Of a stretch of DNA of 64,000 nt, positions 63,904 to 64,000 are shown piece after piece. Position numbers and translations under genes: made by a program. The stretch comes from Marinobacter salicampi (GTDB lineage: Bacteria > Pseudomonadota > Gammaproteobacteria > Pseudomonadales > Oleiphilaceae), in assembly GCF_011074795.1 (NCBI RefSeq), contig NZ_JAAMPF010000018.1:62001-126000 (forward strand), given 5' to 3'. Under the pieces are notes generated by a model that did no database searches, was not told where the DNA came from, and was given only the letters and a program-made list of their open reading frames with translations. How positions within the stretch are numbered: position 1 is the first letter of the stretch; the number at the start of each line of letters is the position of its first letter.

Positions 63904-64000
63904 AGGAAACTCCTGCCGCCGATACGGCGGTAATCCACCGTATCGCAGTTACAAGAGTGGTGGTTCCGGGCCGCTGTTTCAAGCGTCTGTCGGGTCTGTT

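Overview
The window is a dense, GC-rich (about 60% by eye) chromosomal stretch from a gammaproteobacterium. The gene set (large FadE, several beta-oxidation genes, a Baeyer-Villiger-type monooxygenase, an arginine deiminase operon, RhlE, OmpW, YbiT, a YihG-type acyltransferase, two Tpx) and the protein style fit Marinobacter or a close relative. That assignment is inference from gene content, not from a marker gene. No rRNA, tRNA, CRISPR array, prophage or insertion sequence was seen.

Layout. 1-11.2 kb: a truncated acyl-CoA ligase, small transporters, two secreted EF-hand proteins, a methyltransferase-like gene followed by a polytopic membrane protein, rhlE with a structured leader, ompW, and an HxlR regulator divergent from an Old Yellow Enzyme. 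11.2-21.5 kb: a catabolic island with a TetR gene at each end. A TetR/BVMO divergent pair lies on the left. A five-gene minus-strand set (FadB-like, thiolase, two acyl-CoA dehydrogenases, SDR) fills the centre, with its own divergent TetR on the right. The set is interrupted by two structured palindromic repeats. 21.5-33.6 kb: two ExoD-family paralogues, an orphan secreted protein behind a 13-bp tandem repeat, MarC, EamA/LysR, a fructosamine-kinase-like gene, fadE, and an OmpA/DUF4398 lipoprotein pair. 33.7-42.3 kb: an amidohydrolase, a gene remnant, then the arginine deiminase operon (YfcC-type carrier, arcA, arcB, arcC) behind an ANR/FNR-type promoter, then ybiT. 42.4-50.6 kb: a hydrolase overlapping tail-to-tail with an ABC exporter, and a livGF-SBP-HM branched-chain amino acid uptake operon followed by an ornithine-cyclodeaminase-like gene. 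50.8-64 kb: Tpx, EamA, a periplasmic AstE/AspA-type deacylase with a long linker, a Nudix/metallo-beta-lactamase fusion, thioesterase, MATE, second Tpx, Bcr/CflA exporter, LysR, a PHA-synthase-like hydrolase and a YihG-type acyltransferase.

How it fits together. The themes are acyl-CoA metabolism and amino-acid uptake and fermentation. The first covers ligase, two separate beta-oxidation systems, BVMO/SDR, thioesterase and PHA-synthase-like hydrolase. The second covers arcDABC, liv and the cyclodeaminase-like gene. The most unusual feature is the pair of intergenic elements at 16935-17255. They share an invariant 33-nt core, but both flanking stems differ in sequence while remaining base-paired. 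This is strong evidence for selection on a folded nucleic acid or for a palindromic mobile repeat family. Other notable signals are matched 23-bp-spaced tandem operators at both TetR promoters and a well-placed ANR box before the arginine deiminase operon.
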